Shown piece by piece: positions 35,782-47,082 of a stretch of DNA of 64,000 nucleotides. The notes under the pieces were generated by a model that worked only from the letters and a program-made list of their open reading frames with translations, did not search any database and was not told the DNA's origin. Source of the DNA: Drosophila miranda. Taxonomy: Eukaryota; Arthropoda; Insecta; Diptera; Drosophilidae. Both the position numbers and the translations under genes were made by a program. Each line of letters opens with the position of its first letter. Positions within the stretch are counted from its first letter, which is position 1. The stretch is from positions 8,494,001 through 8,558,000 of the forward strand of contig NC_046677.1 in assembly GCF_003369915.1 (NCBI RefSeq), in the 5' to 3' direction.

Positions 35782-36777
35782 TTTTAAGTAGTTTTTATTA
35801 CCTTTCCCTGCGTCTCGCCGTTTTCAGACTGTAGGAGAAAAATAACATTTAGGTTATGTTACGATTTGTTTACCATGAAAATCGTGCAAGGAACCAACTT
35901 TAAGCATCCATCCGTCTGGCCAGAGTATAGTTGTACGTACTTAAGTTAAGTACAAACTTCTTAATCAAATATCCAATAATTATTTTACAATTTTCTTCAC
36001 TTTTTCGTCTGGCTTGTGTAGCAGCTTAGGGATGATTTATCTTGACATACCAATATATCGATATAATTTACATTTATTTATATGCGCTGGCAATTTTTGT
36101 AGGCTGATATCTATGAAACTACTTGTATGAATTTGGAACAAATGGAGGGTATTTTTATGTACTTTCACATCGTTCGAACAGATATATATACCCGTAGCTT
36201 TTGATTCTAGTTGCATTTTATGTTTCATAGCTCCGACTCCGATTCACAGTGTATCGATATTCTTGTGCGATAAACGGAACATGAATCCAATTTTGCTACT
36301 TTATACATGCATGTTGTTGGGAATGGCGTTGGTATACCCTATTTGCGCTAATTATACCCATTCTCAATACTTTTGACAACATTAAGGCATAAGAATAAGG
36401 ATAGCGTATGTGGAGCCTCTATTGGAGGAGGACGAAATTGGAAATCATTTTTATGAAGGCCGGAATATTTAAAACCATAATTGTGATTGTTATTTTCAAA
36501 ATAAAACGCCGATAGGTTCCTCTCCAACATCGATATCTTGTTCTTTCTACCTCCCCTCCTTGTTCGTAAAGGTGTTTGAGCGCATAACGGAACTTAGGAT
36601 CGATGTGTTAAACGTGATTTTGTTCTTTTTCGCACTATTAAGTAGGAAATATTGATATAATCCGAAAAGTGCCTATTTTAAATAATTTTAAATACAATTA
36701 ATTTTCGTTCCTGTAAGTATATACTTGGTAATATTAATAACTCAAACTCAATTAAGCAACTAAGCAGCTAAAGTGCA
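35782..36777. promoter_or_regulatory. Divergent intergenic region between U1-70K and cup
   Basis: About 1 kb, AT-rich. GTGTATCGATATTC near 36250 and CATCGATATC near 36528 are DRE-like. No coding sequence is supported. Confidence 0.4.
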
Positions 36778-39700
36778 ATGCAAATGGCTGAGACTAATCA
36801 AGATGGCGCTGGCGCCCTGAAAATTTCGACTGAAGAATCCAAGAAGCCAAAAACTGTTCGCCATCTGATCTCTGAGCTGGAAAAGACTGACCCGCCGTCC
36901 ATAGAAGAAGTCTCCACACCTTGCGAGAATGATAAGGTCATGTTTGTCTATCCGCCACCACCGCCTCCACCAACACCAGTACAGGTGCCGATGCCGTCCA
37001 AAGCAGCACTTTCCTTACCGATGCCGTTAGATCACGAAGAGGATGAAGCTAATTCGGAAAAATGGGAAGATCCCTGTGCCCCGCCGCCGCCGCCTCCAAT
37101 GCCCTCGAATGCCTTCCTGTCCAGCGGCTTGGGCTATCTGAAGCTCACGGCCGTCAAGTTGAAGGATGCCCTGGAGGAGGCCATAACCAAGATAGAGACC
37201 AACAAGCGCCATCAGAAGGTAACCATCAAAGTGAGTGTGGTCTTTTTTATATTAAGACAATTTAAGCATATCGATATATGTATTTTCCCAGCAAATGCAA
37301 CATGAAACTGTTTATAGAATGTCACACACACACTCCCACCTTTGGGATGCTCCCATTCCTCTGTCATTATACTTAAAACATTTATTTATCCTTTACTTTT
37401 TGCTGTGTAGCCATCTCACCAGATAGATCAAGTTAAATGGGAGGCCATTGAAATGTTGCCAAGATGCTCTTGGGACATGCTGGATGCCAGAGCAGCTGCC
37501 TCGTCATGCGTGGCTCCCTGCATGGCTGTGATGGTGCACCCGAAGAACAAGAAGCCGGCCATCTTTGTGCAGCTGGAGAGGATTATGAAGGTGAACCGCC
37601 TGTTGGCCAAGCAAAACAAGACCCAAATGGCCATTTCCCGAGAGCCCATACCGCTGTATGCCGCCGTCAAGTCGCACCACGAGGATGAGGGACTGACACT
37701 GCAGGTGCTCTCGGCAAGAGCATCCACACCATATACCCAGCCCACGAGCATGCTGTCGTGTACGGCTGTCAGCTGCGACTTGGAACATGATTCGCCGAAG
37801 AAACACCAGAAGGAAGTCGCCCCCCCGCTGGAGCAGCGCCATTCAGCGCACCAGAAACGTGCTCCTGCATCATCGGCCAGCAAACCAGGAAACGTGAAGG
37901 CTCACAAAACAACAGTTCGTCGCTCGCCAGTTCCCCTTCGAGCCCACTACACGCGCTCCAGCCTGCTGGACATACGCGGCGAAATGCTGAATGCCCTCGT
38001 GCATCGTTCCAAGGAGATTTTTGCTATGCCCCGGATCGCAACTTGCGACGACATCGAACTGGAGGCTCGCTTGCGGCGAATGAACCTGTGGCGTACTGCC
38101 GCAGATTCAACTCGCTTCAGGTCTCGCTCGAATCCCACGACCTTTCACAACACCAATAACAACAACAACCACAACAACAACAATAATGAATGCATGCCAG
38201 CCTTCTACAAGAACAAGAACAAGCCGCAGCTAATCAGTGACAAGTCCATCATCCAGAGCCAGCCCCCGCAACCCCAAACGGAATTCCAGGTGAGTGCTAA
38301 AGCCCTTCTAAAAATAGAAAAACGTAAGGCTATCTAGCAGATCGATCGTTTCTTGGGGAGTCTATCAATCGAATAAGAAAGTCTTTTCTTCGATTTTGAT
38401 AAATTTTGTAGACCGATCTAGGAAGAATGAGTTCTGCCCCCTCATCAAGAGTGAATAAACATTTACTCAATATATACATATTTTATATAGGAATAAAACA
38501 AAATCCTCAATCTCATTATCATTCCCAGCTTATCTGATCAACTAATGATTACTATTGCTTCTGACCTCCAAGGGTCGTTGCAAATCATGCTCAATCGCTC
38601 TCTTCTGGTCCCCTGAATACAGTCGAAACTTTATTATAGAACGTTTTATTTGCAATCGTAACTTTTTTTTAGTATTTACTTTTATGAGATTTTGTTCCCT
38701 TGTTTGTTGCACAATCCATATGTATATATAATGGTTCTAACTACCGACAGCCGTCTGGCGATTAAATGAAAGTCGAGTGCGCAAGGGTTGTGGCCACTCA
38801 TTTCTCTAGGTAATGACACGTTCCATCAACTTCTCGAAGCTTTTGGGCTGCCTGCTCGGGCGTGAGATCCCGCTGAGCCATCGCCAAGAGTTCAAATCCA
38901 ACCATGAACTTGCGTACCGTCGCCGATCGCAGCAGCGGGGGATAGTAGATGGCATGTAGCGTCCAATGGGCGCTGGAGGCATGGGCATGTTCCGGTCCCG
39001 TCGGTGCACCATGCCAGCCCATGGAGTAAGGGAACGAGCATTGGAAAAGATTGTCATATTTGGTGGTCAGCTCCTTGATGGTCACAGCCAGATTGTACCG
39101 TTGATCCACAGTGAGGTCATTGATGCGCTTGTTGTTGTTCCGCGAGATGAGCATCGTTTCGAAGGGCCAGGTGGCCCAGAAGGGCACCACAACCAGCCAG
39201 TCGGGATTCTCGATCACAATGCGCTCTCTGCGTTGCAGTTCCCGCTCCACATAGTCGCTCAACAGTGGCCTGTCGTTTGTGGCATAGTAGGCGCGCAGTC
39301 GCTCCTGCTTCAGTTGCGGTTCTGTGGGCAGAAACGAGCACGACCAGATCTGGCAATGCGGATGGGGATTCGAGCAGCCCATGGCAGCGCCCTTGTTCTC
39401 GAATATCTGCACCCAGGCATACTTGGAGCTCAGTTCGTTGAATTGATTGATCCATCTGATGAGGAGACCGATAGAATTAGCATTTCTGTTATCTCCAACA
39501 AATCCAGGGACCATATAACTCACTCGTTGATAACAACGACAATTTCCGCGACCGTCATCGTGGGCAAGGTGAGATTTGACTTGGGATGGAAGCACATGAC
39601 GCGACAATTGCCCCGCGCTGGAGCTATCTGGAACAGGGGATCATCGCTGTTGGGTGGAGCCGGCACCTGCTCCACCAAGGCCGGAAAGTCGTTGTCAAAG

Positions 39701-42700
39701 ACGTAGGTACCCTCGTAAATGGGCGTTTGCTAGAAGAAGGTACACATTCATGTCGGAAAGATCATTATTGAGCAGGATTACAGGGTATTTACAATTCCGT
39801 TGGGTCGCGTAACGCCAGGACAAAGGGGATTGGTAGGATCGAAGTCGAGAAGTTCGTTCTTCTGCGCCTTCTCCTGCTGTCCCGACCAGGGACGTTGCGT
39901 GCGATGGGGGCACACGAGTACCCATGTTCCGGTGAGGGGATTCAGGCGCCTATGCTGGTGTTCTGCAAAAAATGAAACGGGACTTAGCTTTGACAGAACA
40001 TCCAGTGTCCCTTTCTCACGTGGTACCAGTGGCAACAAACTGCATCGTGTCGAACGTCTCGCACTCGTACCGGCCTTAAATCAGATTATGAAAACTGTTT
40101 ACAGTTACTTTTGCTGTTCTGTTCTGTTCTGTTCCGTTCTGTTCTGCTCTGCTCTGCTGTGCTCTGCTCCGGATTTGGGGTGGTACACGAGACCAGGCAA
40201 TGTCTGTCAACTAACTGACCGAGTTACGATTACGCTGGCTGTTGCGGTTTGTGCATGCTTGGACCAGGCAAAGTTGAGTTTTTTGATTTGCGGAGCTCAC
40301 TTTTCCCTTTTTCATTATTATTGCTCTCTCCTCTTTGCTCTCTCGCACTCTCGCAATCGCTGTCTGAACGCTTAGCGGGCAGCAGAGCCCGTACTTTAGT
40401 GGAACTGTTGTTTTTTTTAGCTTTATCTCTCTCACACATCGCCACTCCACACCACAGCTGGCCATGCTGATAGGAATAGTTGTACTTTTGTGGGTGTGTG
40501 TGTGAGTATATTTGCGCGCAATTAGGGATGAACCCCAGGCGATTACTGTTTCTTTCTGCCTCGACCAAAAGCTTATCAAATTAGCAATCAAATTTTAAAT
40601 TTGAATTTGAAAATATGTATTTTGTATTAAACTTGAGCACTGCTTCTCCTGCAAGGATCCCGCTATTGTCAATCAAAGACGAATTGGCAGCGGCCGTTTC
40701 AACCATTCCACAAAGTGGCCCTACAGTAGTGCGGACTACCATCCGTATAATAAAACCAAACCCCATCTGGATGAAGGAAACTTGAAGCATCAGAACAGCG
40801 GCAACATGACGGTTTGGCAGTTCTTTGACAACGGCGAAATTAGTAGCTCGAAGATGAGCCAGCCGAACGGTCGACCCAATACCCCGGTAATGGGTATGTC
40901 CAACAATCGCTCGGATAACGAGACCATGATGTCCAATGAGTCCAGCGAAGACCTAAGCCGTGCCAATGAGAACTATGTGAAGCGCGTAATGTCCGGTTTC
41001 CTGGTTGTGTCGAAGCCCAAGACCCGCGAATCGGAGGAGCGACACCATCGCCGCTACAGGAACCAAAGCGAGGAGCCGGAATGGTTCAGCTGTGGCCCAA
41101 CATCCAGGCTGGACACCATCGAGTTGTGCGGCTTTGATGAGGACGAGGAAAGGATGCTCAAGGAGGGCCATCACCATGCCGAGATGGACAGGGAAGGGCA
41201 AAAGCATAAGGTAAGTGCTCAATGTGCACCAAGTGGTGGTCCTTATATATTCCCTTTATACTTGCTAGATGGATCAGAACAAGTACAAGTGGTCCCATCC
41301 AGATGCCGCCATTTCACGCAACAAATTTATGCCCAAACATGATACCAACAACAATCACAGCATGGACAACATGAACAAGATGATGAACGCTGAACAGCAT
41401 CCGCATCAGCATCCACAGATATCCAAGGAGGAGAAGCGTTCTGGTGGCGGCAGCGGCCGATCATTCCAGTTTGATAAGTTCAATCAGAGTTACGAGAACA
41501 AAAATTATATAAACCAGCAGCAGCAGCCACTTCCACAGAAGCACCAGCCACAGCAGGGAATGCCAATGCAGCAGCCACAGCCGCCGTCTTGCGGCAGCAA
41601 CAATTCCAAATTCATGTCATTCTTTGAACGTGAGAGAAATGGGTCATCGTCTTCGTTAAATGAATTCTTCAAGCAGGCCATGACCCATAACTCGAATCCA
41701 CACAAAGAGCAGCAGCCCAAATCCCTGCCAGGCCACATGCCATCGGTGGAACAATTGGAGGCCAAGTGGCGTCGCAATTCTCTCACCACAGCTGCTGCTG
41801 GTGGGGGGGAATCTGTCCATCAAAATAATCAATCTGATAATTTCCAAAAGCTAATTGGCTCGCTCAGTGCCTCGAAAGCAGCCCCACCGCCGCAGCCGGT
41901 CACCACTGATGCCATTTCCACATTCATCATTCAGCAGCAGGCATACCAGCAGCAGCAACAGAAACAACACATGCTCATACAGCAGCAACAGCAGCAGACC
42001 GCCTTTCTGGCCGGCCTCCAGCTGAAGGCGATCCTCGGACGTGCTGATACCCAATTGCTGTTGCTACGCCTGACCAAAGGTAAGGACTAGGAAATGGACA
42101 AGACTCAGAGCATCTCTAAATCCATTTGCATTGATTTTTTTAGGGGAAATTTCCAAGCACGGCTTGCTGGTTCAGTTGGCCAACCCGCGTCTCTGCAACA
42201 CAGATCGGGAGGCCATTACGGCAGTGCTGCAGTTCACCAACACTCAGCAGCAGCAACAGCAGCACCAGCAGCAGCTGGACATGCTCTCGAGCACGGTGAT
42301 TGCCAGCCAGCTGCAAAATCTCCATCACCTGACCATTGTCCAGCAGAGTCTAGCCGCGAGACAGCAGCAGCAACAGCAACAGCAGCAGCAGCAGCAGCAG
42401 CAGTTCCCACAGCAGACTCAGCAGCTGTCGCAGGAGGATTTGCAGGCCCATGCCAATCTAATAATGAGAAATGCTGTAATGAAGCGTAAAATGGAGGAGC
42501 AGACCTCCATGCTGATGAATAGTGGTGCTGTTGTTGGAGCCAAGAATCCGGCACAGCAGCAGCAACAGCAATCTCGTGGCCAGCAGCAACGTCAGAATCG
42601 TCCGGATACCTCAGCCAATGCCTTGCTCCATGCTCTAATATCTGGCAATGGCAATGCCAGTGGCAACACTCCCCAGGCCCCAACTGGGATACCCAACTTG

Positions 42701-42919
42701 GGAGGTGGACAGCTTCCTCGACGTGCCGCTGATGGAAGTTTCCAAAATGCTGACTTAACACAGCAGCAGCAGCAGCCCTACTTTCCGACACAGCACAATA
42801 ACAATCCATATTATCTGCAGCAGCCGCCACAAATTCGCCAACAAAACAACCAGAAAGCACAGATGAAGGCCCAACAGCCGCCTATGGCCATGCCGTTGCC
42901 CAGTGGCGTAGGTAAGTGA
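36778..42919 (+). CDS. cup: Cup, the 4E-T family eIF4E-binding translational repressor
   Basis: Phase-consistent exons 36778-37230, 37411-38289, 40656-41210, 41269-42079 and 42144-42911, then either a stop at 42917-42919 (after PSGVGK) or splicing into a short last exon near 43020. Around 1155 residues are visible. A poly-Pro patch (VYPPPPPPP) occurs near residue 60. The canonical eIF4E-binding motif YTRSSLL starts near residue 331 (position 37948) and is followed by the 4E-T-like [11 protein letters not shown] conserved 4E-T patch [20 protein letters not shown] is in exon 3. The C-terminal half is Gln/Asn-rich, encoded by CAG/CAA repeats. Cup represses and stabilises maternal mRNAs such as oskar and nanos in the ovary. 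Galt is nested antisense in the 2.4-kb third intron. Confidence 0.93.
38798..40045 (-). CDS. Galt: Galactose-1-phosphate uridylyltransferase
   Basis: Four exons: 40045-40027, 39962-39793, 39729-39524 and 39455-38798, all in phase, giving 350 residues. Exon 1 encodes only MQFVAT plus one base. The protein then reads [20 protein letters not shown], with the metal/nucleotide-binding RPNG segment and [15 protein letters not shown]. The active-site histidine-triad sequence is [10 protein letters not shown], where the middle His takes the UMP. Galt is the central enzyme of the Leloir pathway, exchanging UDP-glucose and galactose-1-phosphate. The exon 1 splice was chosen because GTACCA restores the family sequence, whereas the nearby GTGAGA donor leads to an early stop. 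The gene sits entirely within a cup intron. Confidence 0.95.
40110..40170 (+). repeat. Imperfect TTCTG/CTCTG simple repeat
   Basis: A run of TTCTG units that drifts into GCTCT/CTCTG units, just upstream of the Galt start, inside the cup intron. A plain microsatellite that may make the Galt promoter region polymorphic. Confidence 0.8.
42234..42402 (+). repeat. CAG (opa) repeat coding for glutamine in cup
   Basis: Two CAG/CAA runs, around 42245-42275 and 42364-42402, encode Gln tracts of up to about 13 residues in cup. Such tracts vary in length between Drosophila alleles. Confidence 0.8.
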
Positions 42920-43018
42920 TAAATAAATACATTTTCTAAGAAGTGCGGGGCCTAACATTATGTTGTGGCCTCTTTTTCCTCTCCATTTACCCATGTCCCT
43001 TTTTCCGTGTCTGAGTCA

Positions 43019-43226
43019 GGGCAATCTTTGTGCTCCCTCGAAAGCAAAGCAAAGTGCACTTTCACGGTATTATTGTTTGCAAACTGGTTTTGCGATTCCG
43101 GTGCAAACATTACACACCACCCAAAGTGTTTTACACATATTGCAAATGCATGTGGATCGCGCATCTGTTGATTCAGAGTGTCTCTCACCTGAGCACACCG
43201 TTTCAGGGATATATCTTGAAGTTTAG
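43019..43226 (+). other. Possible last exon of cup, reading frame ambiguous
   Basis: A pyrimidine-rich acceptor ends in GAGTCAG at about 43018. All three forward frames stay open for about 150-250 bases. Splicing from the phase-1 donor at 42911 directly onto it gives a tail starting QSLCSLESKAKC. Shifted acceptors would give NLCAPSKAKQSALSRYYC or AIFVLPRKQSK. Without splicing cup stops at 42919. I cannot choose among these. Confidence 0.3.
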
Positions 43227-43536
43227 TATCGTTTTAAACAATTTATATCACTCTTATGCATATTGACTCGGACTATAAAGAAGTGAAGCAACGAATAATG
43301 TGAAAGTTTTGCACGAAAACTTCATACAGGAAGGGTAAAGAAAGCGCATTGAGATTTAGCAATGATTCCACTTTATTTTCTGATTCCATTTGTAATTGGA
43401 AATATTATAATCCTTTTAATTTATCAAACGAGGATATTATTGTGAGTGCAACATATATAAGGAAATATTTAACATTAATTCCAATAATTTCGTAGTAAGT
43501 TCCTTGTAAAGGGAATGAAAAATATTGTAGTTCAAA

Positions 43537-43854
43537 TCAAGTATTGCGTCCGCCATCCACATTAGGCAGAAAATTGTGGTCAGTGTAAAACTCTAACTGA
43601 TTCATGTTCTCTGCGGCTGCCGGCAGCCGGGTAGAATAATAACACCGTTTGTCCATAGGCCCGAAGCCAGATGCAGAAGACAGCTCTGCTCTATATGGTC
43701 TATCAAAGAAAAATTTGAAATCTTCGCATTTCTTAACACTTAAATCTTTACAAATATTTCGATAGGGCTGTGGACACTTCTTTATTTGTGCACAGATCTT
43801 AATTTGCTGAACAAACTTTCCGATTTGTCTAAGCCCCTGTGTAGAACGCCTCAT
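43537..43854 (-). CDS. Small unknown Cys-containing protein (105 residues)
   Basis: An intact 105-codon frame from MRRSTQGLRQIGKFVQQ. It has no signal peptide or membrane segment. Cysteines are spaced in the first half (ICAQIKKCPQPYRNICKDL, then KKCEDF), followed by FKFFFDRPYRAEL and a Tyr-rich RCYYSTRLP. It is basic (many Lys and Arg). Spacing and codon use look coding, but I know no family. It lies between cup and Spn27A, transcribed opposite to cup. Confidence 0.5.
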   Translation of the reverse strand: MRRSTQGLRQIGKFVQQIKICAQIKKCPQPYRNICKDLSVKKCEDFKFFFDRPYRAELSSASGFGPMDKRCYYSTRLPAAAENMNQLEFYTDHNFLPNVDGGRNT

Positions 43855-44270
43855 TCCCGTGAGTCATGAGTCGTGTTTGTGCATAAGATGAGCGTTAACT
43901 TTACAAATTGATTTACCAATAGAGGAGATCGTTAAACGTTACGTACTTGGGACATTCCCAAAGCTAGATCTTGAGGTATTTTGCATCGACATCGCTCGCT
44001 TTCAATTGTTCAAGGCATGCCTGCCTGCTTGCCGTCAAAGTAGAGTCGTATATAAGAAAAAAAAACATTATCGACAGTGCCAGAGTGTGCCTTTGGCTTT
44101 ATCAGCGAACCAAACGGAATGGAATGACTATGGAGAGGTGGAATCGCCGCCACGCACGATTACTGGGGCTGTGTGTGAAACCATGTCAAGAGCAAATTTA
44201 TGTGTTTCGATTCTTAGTTGTTTATTGCATATTACAAGATTAAACACCGCGGCGAGTGTGTGGCTTAGGC

Positions 44271-45614
44271 CTAGGCCTGGGGCTTGTGAACCTTTCCGGC
44301 AAACAGTATATTCCCAGTGGACTCTTCCTCGATGAAGAACACAAAGGGACGATTCACATTGAACTCCTCGATGGTTGTGCTGCCCCCGAACTTGTTCTCG
44401 ATCTCCACAACGGTGGCTGCATAAGCCTCGGTACCTTTTTCGTTCACATTTATGCCGGCCTTTTGCAGGATGTTGGAGACCTTCACCTTCCCGGCCACAT
44501 CGGCTCCACGCGTCAGTCCTGGCAGTGAGGCGCTATCCTCGAAGATCTCTCGCACGCCCAGACTCTTGAGAGTCTCTTTGAAGTCTTGCTGGTAGTCAAA
44601 GTGGAACTTGGGCAGCGTCACCTTCACTTTGACCTCCTCCATGGCCCACTGGGCGCCCTTCAACTCATCGTTTTCCAGCGTATGGACCAGCTCGTGGATG
44701 CCATCGAGTGCGTAGGGCAGCAGCACAAACATGGAGTTCTTTCCCTTGTAGGGTAGTCGGAGGATTTGGGCCTTCAGCTTCTCAGAGTTGTGGTAGTAGA
44801 AAAAGTCCGTCTGCTCCATGTACTCCACGCGCGACTGCTCCTTCTGGTTACGGAAGAAGGCGCCCTGGTAGGTGCTGGCAAACTGCCGGCGCCACAGTCC
44901 ATTGAAGTAGATCAGATTGGTGAGCAGCATCACGGTGCTCCGCACATTGTCCGGACTCACCAGCTGGCTGAGCCGGCCCTGTGTGATGTTGCTGGCCCAC
45001 TCGTTGATGGCGTCGGCCGCCGCCTGGGCGTTGCTGAAGTCCAAGGCCTCGACCTCGCTGTCATAGAAGTGCTTTAGGGTGGCCGTGAACTTCTGTTGCG
45101 TTTCGATGAAGCTGTCGGTGAAGAGCTTGGTGCGCACGCTGAGAGTATCGTGGAGCTGGTTCTCCTTCTTGAACGAGTTGAGCGTCTTGCGGTAGAATTC
45201 GCGCACATTGTTCTGCGACCTGATATCCGTTTGGGTGTTGGCCAGCTCCCGCAGCGTCTGGGTATCGGCGCCGGCAGCCTCCGAGAGCAGGGCCAGGACC
45301 AGCTTGATGGAGAACGGCGATATGATCACATTCTTTGCTTCCGTCTCGTTCTGCAGCACTGTCTTCAGCAGCTGCCACGAGAACTGGTCGTGGGAGTCGC
45401 TTCTGAATGGCACAAAGGTGTCAATGTCATCATACCCTCCGGGCATCGCTGGCAGCGCCACTGGGCCGATCGGCACCTTGTCTGTCCGCGTCTCAAACAC
45501 GCCCTGTGGCGTCGTTATCGTCGGTATTGAGTTGCCATTCGCCGACGCTGATGCTCCAAATACCAGCAGAAGACCTGCCAGCAATCTGCTCAAAGCCAGA
45601 TTTTTGCTTATCAT
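44271..45614 (-). CDS. Spn27A: Serpin 27A, secreted inhibitor of Toll-activating and melanisation proteases
   Basis: A single exon of 447 residues from ATG 45614, the length I recall for the D. melanogaster protein. The frame stays open upstream, but this Met starts a clear signal peptide ([20 protein letters not shown]). A serpin fold follows: [20 protein letters not shown] in helix [30 protein letters not shown], and the C-terminal [20 protein letters not shown]. The reactive-loop hinge is [12 protein letters not shown], leading to [12 protein letters not shown] with a basic candidate P1 Lys. Spn27A limits the phenoloxidase cascade and Toll activation in embryo and haemolymph. The hinge has small side chains, so it should be inhibitory. 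Confidence 0.95.
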   Translation of the reverse strand: MISKNLALSRLLAGLLLVFGASASANGNSIPTITTPQGVFETRTDKVPIGPVALPAMPGGYDDIDTFVPFRSDSHDQFSWQLLKTVLQNETEAKNVIISPFSIKLVLALLSEAAGADTQTLRELANTQTDIRSQNNVREFYRKTLNSFKKENQLHDTLSVRTKLFTDSFIETQQKFTATLKHFYDSEVEALDFSNAQAAADAINEWASNITQGRLSQLVSPDNVRSTVMLLTNLIYFNGLWRRQFASTYQGAFFRNQKEQSRVEYMEQTDFFYYHNSEKLKAQILRLPYKGKNSMFVLLPYALDGIHELVHTLENDELKGAQWAMEEVKVKVTLPKFHFDYQQDFKETLKSLGVREIFEDSASLPGLTRGADVAGKVKVSNILQKAGINVNEKGTEAYAATVVEIENKFGGSTTIEEFNVNRPFVFFIEEESTGNILFAGKVHKPQA

Positions 45615-46318
45615 TATTATTATGCTCCCCAATCGATACGATCGATACGATTTTCTTGTGTCTATTATTCTCCTTTTCTCGACCACCAAAGCAACTGTTA
45701 AATAGATGCGCGCTGCTGCTGCTGCGGGAGAGACTACGACACCACACAGAGACACTGAACACAGTAGAAGAGAGTGAGAGAGGACGAATGGAATGACGGA
45801 CGACGATAACCGTTGTGCTCCGCGATCCCAATTGGATTGACTCAAGAGTCTGAGCGGGCAAGCTTAAAAACCAGCTTCAGAGCTAGCTCTGTCAACGTCG
45901 CGGTGGCTGCGCGCGTGTTTGTTTTTGTTGGGAGTCCCAAACGCCAGCAGCGCACGTCACAGTCTCCTGAACATGGGTCAGGTCTTTTTTCCCCATTTCT
46001 CTTTATTTCCCCTCCTTTGCCCCAAGAATTCGATTTCAGCCATTTGCATAGTGTTTTCCCATAAACATGAGCATTGATTTGATTCATATTCTTGGAGAAT
46101 ACCCAAATACTAGTTAATTAATGGCATTTAATTAATATTTGAATTTTAAATAACATTGCCATTTTGATTGAACAAATCTGGCAATGCTGTAAACAGTGCT
46201 GGGAAACTTTTTTTGCTTGGCAGCTCAGCTGTTTTGTGCTCATGGTTCCGTGCCGTTGATGTAACAACCAAACCGGCTGAAAACATAAAAATTTATTACA
46301 AAAATCCACTCTCGTGAA
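45615..46318. promoter_or_regulatory. Divergent region between Spn27A and the microprotein pair
   Basis: No coding sequence. The first 300 bp upstream of Spn27A are GC-richer and should hold its promoter. No clear NF-kB-type site was identified by eye. Confidence 0.35.
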
Positions 46319-46504
46319 ATGCAAATTCGTCGTCCTCGAGGTGTGACAATTCCTCAGTTAATGGTAGTAACCGCTCTCGGGGTACTAGGAGGCATATACA
46401 TTTGGCAGCCATTGATATTGAAATTCAAAGACGAAAAGAAAACAGACAGTGAACCTAAGGCTCCAACACCAGCGGCAGTCACAAATTCCGCAAAGTTCGA
46501 ATGA
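46319..46504 (+). CDS. PIGBOS1-like mitochondrial membrane microprotein
   Basis: A 61-codon frame. A basic start (MQIRRPRGVTIPQL) is followed by one transmembrane segment (MVVTALGVLGGIYIWQPLIL) and a hydrophilic, charged tail. Human PIGBOS1 has the same plan: a short basic N-terminus, ATVLGIAGGVYIFQP-type membrane helix and a charged tail. That protein sits in the mitochondrial outer membrane and affects the unfolded-protein response. Similarity around GGIYIWQP is striking for so short a protein, but orthology is inferred. The stop is 49 bp before the start of the next microprotein ORF on the same strand. Confidence 0.6.
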   Translation: MQIRRPRGVTIPQLMVVTALGVLGGIYIWQPLILKFKDEKKTDSEPKAPTPAAVTNSAKFE

Positions 46505-46552
46505 CTCGTAACTCTTAGTTGGCCTTTATTTAATTGCATTCTTTTCTTACAG

Positions 46553-46759
46553 ATGAGTTTCATTAACGGACTCAAGAAGTTCGCCACCACGACCGTGGGT
46601 CTGATGGCCATCGGCATCGGCTCCACCGTCTTCATTTATACCGGCCATCGGTTTATTGTGAAACCCTACCAATCCAAGCAACGACGCCTCCAAGCGGAAG
46701 CCTGTGCGGACTATCTGTTTCAGCAGGAGGCCCATCCGATCCGCAGTGATCTCCGATAG
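46553..46759 (+). CDS. Second single-pass membrane microprotein (68 residues), unknown
   Basis: A 68-codon frame starting MSFINGLKKFATTTVGLM with one transmembrane helix (GLMAIGIGSTVFIYTG) and a basic, then mixed tail (KPYQSKQRRLQAEACADYLF). The basic-hydrophobic-basic pattern suggests a mitochondrial inner-membrane or ER protein. The ATG directly follows a strong TTTTCTTACAG splice acceptor, so this frame may be reached by alternative splicing, or it may be the second cistron of one mRNA with the PIGBOS-like frame. An AATAAA at 46971 fits the end of a shared transcript. Confidence 0.55.
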   Translation: MSFINGLKKFATTTVGLMAIGIGSTVFIYTGHRFIVKPYQSKQRRLQAEACADYLFQQEAHPIRSDLR

Positions 46760-46970
46760 AGAGCGAGCGCTGTGTCCAGTAATTTTACCACATCCATCAT
46801 ATAAAACATATATTACATCCTTTTACGTAAACCCGAGGGAACAGTGAAGTTTTTAGGTTCATAAATTAATCATTGATTTCAGTAGAGTATTGGAAGCAAC
46901 AACATGAATTGAATAAGTAATGAAAACAAAGAAGCTAGCCAACCAGCCAATAGATATGTTTAAACATTGA

Positions 46971-46976
46971 AATAAA
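46971..46976 (+). terminator. Poly(A) signal of the microprotein transcript
   Basis: AATAAA, 212 bp after the second microprotein's stop codon. No comparable signal lies between the two frames. Confidence 0.5.
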
Positions 46977-47082
46977 TTCCACATAAAGAATGGCTTGCGT
47001 TTAATTTGTTTCACACCGAATAACAACACATAGCGGATAAAACATTTAATTGAAGATCTAACATTTTGCTTTTATGGACTGA

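Larger units (their letters stand above)
38290..40655 (+). other. Intron of cup that hosts Galt
   Basis: Bounded by CAG|GTGAGTGC and a TCTCCTGCAAG acceptor, both phase 0. It contains the whole Galt gene on the opposite strand plus simple repeats at its 3' end. Confidence 0.85.
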
